Shown: positions 6,448 through 7,609 of the stretch, piece by piece
Numbering within the stretch: the stretch's first letter is position 1
Layout: every line of letters starts with the position of its first letter
Assembly (NCBI GenBank): GCA_005888525.1
Contig: VBAB01000327.1
Span: 1-7,609 of the forward strand
DNA from: Alphaproteobacteria bacterium
GTDB taxonomy: Bacteria; Pseudomonadota; Alphaproteobacteria; Rhizobiales; Hyphomicrobiaceae
Length of the DNA: 7,609 nucleotides
Direction: 5' to 3'
Made by a program: the position numbers and the translations under genes
Notes under the pieces: model-generated
What the model was told of the DNA's origin: nothing
Databases searched by the model: none
What the model saw: the letters and a program-made list of their open reading frames with translations, nothing else

Positions 6448-6760
6448 CGGGATTCCTGAACGCGAGTGGGCGGGCGGCTGGGAAGGGCAGGCTTCAAGGT
6501 AGACGATAGAGCGACGGTCCGGCAACGAAAAGCGGGAGCCAGGCCGGCTTATCCACTGGCCCCCGGGCAGCCCCAGTTTTGCCCCAATGTCACGAAAGCT
6601 TGCCGGGATGGTGTCGGGGCAGGGCCGGACGGGTCCTCCCGTACCGGCGCGTCGCTCGCTGGAGCTCAGGCAGCTAGCCTCCTAGCCGAGAGCTCCCCAA
6701 GGGAGCGGCGGACCTGACCGGACGGCCTTGCCCCCCACCTAATGCCCGCGCAGGGCTTGG
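6448..6760. other. Gene-free divergent spacer with several GC-rich stem-loops
   Basis: This is the first part of the 457-bp gap between the divergent GST and oxygenase genes. The short frames in it lack family features and ribosome sites, so I call no gene. Stem-loops are visible at 6534-6563 (GCCAG/CTGGC extended by GGG/CCC with one bulge), 6624-6648 (ten pairs with one bulged A), 6661-6696 (GGAGCTC/GAGCTCC plus inner GCTAG/CTAGC) and 6692-6706 (GCTCCC/GGGAGC). None is followed by a T-run, so they are not standard terminators. Promoters for both flanking genes must lie in this gap, but no convincing -35/-10 pair is visible. Confidence 0.5.
6624..6648. other. Strong stem-loop, 10 pairs with one bulge
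   Basis: GCCGGACGGG (6624-6633) pairs with CCCGT (6638-6642) and CCGGC (6644-6648) around the loop TCCT, with A6643 bulged. It lies about 255 bp before the oxygenase start and shows no T-tract on either strand. Its role is unknown; a leader structure is one possibility. Confidence 0.5.
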
Positions 6761-6885
6761 AGGGGGTCAGACCCCTCGCTTCCAGCCTCGCATTCTGATA
6801 GCCAAAGTTGTCGAGGGGGTCAGACCCCTCGCTTGCAGCGCTTCGTTCCGATAAGCCAACATTGAGGCGAGGGGTCTGACCCCCC
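6760..6885. repeat. REP-like array: two direct copies and one inverted copy
   Basis: A 22-bp sequence starting GAGGGGGTCAGACCCC is identical at 6760-6781 and 6813-6834 (53-bp period). Homology continues with small changes through a GATA(A)GCCAA stretch, so a unit of about 53 bp is tandemly duplicated. A third copy is inverted: GCGAGGGGTCTGACCCCC (6867-6884) is the exact complement of 6815-6832, giving an 18-bp perfect inverted repeat with a 34-nt spacer. The spacer length is close to that of the doublet at 559-620, although the spacer sequences differ. The array ends about 20 bp before the oxygenase start codon, so it probably lies in or next to that gene's leader. Identification as REP/REPIN elements is inference from the layout. 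Confidence 0.8.
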
Positions 6886-6904
6886 TGCCACCACGGGGAA
6901 TTCA

Positions 6905-7567
6905 ATGGCGATCACCAAGGATGCATTCGTCGCGGCGCTGCTCGAGAGCATCGACGGCGCGCGGCGGGAAGAGCAGCCCTATCGCCACTGGTTCCTGCAG
7001 CGCTGCCTGCCGGCGGACGCGGTCGACCCGATCCTGGACCTGCCCTTCCCGGCCCCGGACCTCGGCGGCGTATCGGGCAAGCGGGAGCTGCACAACGCCA
7101 CGCGCAAATACTTCGATGTCGAAAATCGCGCGAAGTTTCCAGTCTGCGAAGGTTTCTGCCAAGCCTTCCAGGACAAGCGCGTCACCGACAAGGTCGCCAG
7201 CTTCTTCGGCGCCCGGCTCAACGACACCTATCTGCGCATCGAGTACGGCCAGGACACCGACAGCTTCTGGCTCGAGCCGCACACCGATCTCGGCGTCAAG
7301 ATGTTCACGATGCTGCTCTACATGTCGAAGAACCCGCAGCACAGGTCGCTCGGCACCGACATCTACGACCAGGACAAGAAGCACGTGGCCACCTCGCCTT
7401 TCGCGCCCAATGCTGCCATGGTGTTCGTGCCATCGGGCATCACCTACCACGGATTCGAGGCGCGCAGAATTGAGGGCGTGCGCAAGTCGGTGATCATCAA
7501 CTACGTCACCAACGAGTGGCGCGCGAGAGAGCAGCTGGCCTTCCCGGATCGGCCGATAGTGGCATAA
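6905..7567 (+). CDS. 2-oxoglutarate/Fe(II)-dependent oxygenase family protein
   Basis: This 220-residue soluble protein shows the facial triad of the 2OG-Fe(II) oxygenase superfamily: HTD (H126, D128) in FWLEPHTDLGVKMFTMLLYM, and the distal H182 in YHGFEARRIEGVRKS, with R193 eleven residues later placed to bind the 2-oxoglutarate carboxylate. Between them lie the typical double-stranded beta-helix strands and a glycine/proline turn (FVPSGITYHGF). Such enzymes couple oxidative decarboxylation of 2-oxoglutarate to hydroxylation or a related oxidation; the substrate is not readable here. From memory, similar stand-alone proteins occur near sugar or polysaccharide genes, but nothing in the window confirms that. 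ATG 6905 has GGGGAA four bases upstream. The leader holds REP-like hairpins. A second frame opens 10 bases past its stop, suggesting cotranscription. Confidence 0.88.
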   Translation: MAITKDAFVAALLESIDGARREEQPYRHWFLQRCLPADAVDPILDLPFPAPDLGGVSGKRELHNATRKYFDVENRAKFPVCEGFCQAFQDKRVTDKVASFFGARLNDTYLRIEYGQDTDSFWLEPHTDLGVKMFTMLLYMSKNPQHRSLGTDIYDQDKKHVATSPFAPNAAMVFVPSGITYHGFEARRIEGVRKSVIINYVTNEWRAREQLAFPDRPIVA

Positions 7568-7576
7568 AGTTACATC

Positions 7577-7609
7577 ATGAACATCACATTACCGGCAGCA
7601 CAGCAGAAG
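7577..7609 (+). CDS. Possible start of the next gene (partial, 11 codons)
   Basis: An ATG at 7577, nine bases after the oxygenase stop, opens a frame reading MNITLPAAQQK that is still open at the window edge. The short gap and shared strand suggest an operon with the oxygenase gene. The upstream bases (TAAAGTTACATC) give only a weak ribosome site, so translation could depend on coupling. Too little is visible to name a family. Confidence 0.4.
   Translation, partial: MNITLPAAQQK

Noticed and set aside
6448..6525. 26-residue N-terminal extension of the GST frame
   Set aside because: GST-family proteins of this type begin directly at MIDLY, and ATG 6447 has an AGGA ribosome site.
6466..6717. 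Small frames in the oxygenase leader (also 6666-6905 on the minus strand)
   Set aside because: They have no ribosome site or conserved motif, low-complexity translations, and overlap the stem-loops and REP copies.
6760..6885. CRISPR array
   Set aside because: There are only three repeat copies, one inverted, the spacers are related to each other, and no cas genes are near.

Overview
The window looks like a GC-rich alphaproteobacterial chromosome segment, most likely from Hyphomicrobiales or a close relative. This rests on three family recognitions made by eye: a DUF2585/UPF0314 membrane protein, a DUF1134 (EipA-type) periplasmic protein, and a chemoreceptor-like sensor ectodomain of a style common in that group. 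No species can be named.

Layout. The left edge (2-244, +) is the C-terminal end of an unidentified protein, convergent with a small conserved hypothetical gene (281-529, -). The next gap (530-773) holds two separate palindromic elements: a REP-type doublet with GGTCAGACCCCTGG arms (559-620) and a different imperfect 71-bp palindrome (669-739). Then comes a large membrane sensor with a GAF domain and a diguanylate cyclase (GGDEF) domain on the minus strand (774-2695). It is split by a single-base frameshift inside its second transmembrane segment. A DUF2585 gene (2884-3474, -) is divergent from a gene for an exported, two-domain DUF1134/EipA-like protein (3635-4825, +). That gene converges on a minus-strand pair, probably one operon: a YfcG-like glutathione transferase (5815-6447), then a DapA/NAL-superfamily aldolase-like protein (4853-5782). 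A 457-bp gap (6448-6904) has no convincing gene. It holds several GC-rich stem-loops and three more copies of the GGTCAGACC palindrome, the last ending about 20 bp before a 2-oxoglutarate/Fe(II) oxygenase gene (6905-7567, +). Ten bases after that gene a further reading frame opens and runs off the window (7577-7609).

How the genes fit together. The window is a mosaic of short, mostly independent transcription units, not one pathway. Two products concern the envelope (DUF2585 membrane protein, EipA-like periplasmic protein), one would be a c-di-GMP signalling sensor if intact, and three are small-molecule enzymes (GST, aldolase-like, 2OG oxygenase). I found no phage genes, transposase, CRISPR array, tRNA or rRNA. 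I see no clear new multi-gene system. The most notable signals are the dispersed REP-like palindromes, the second palindrome, the frameshifted cyclase and the enlarged EipA architecture.
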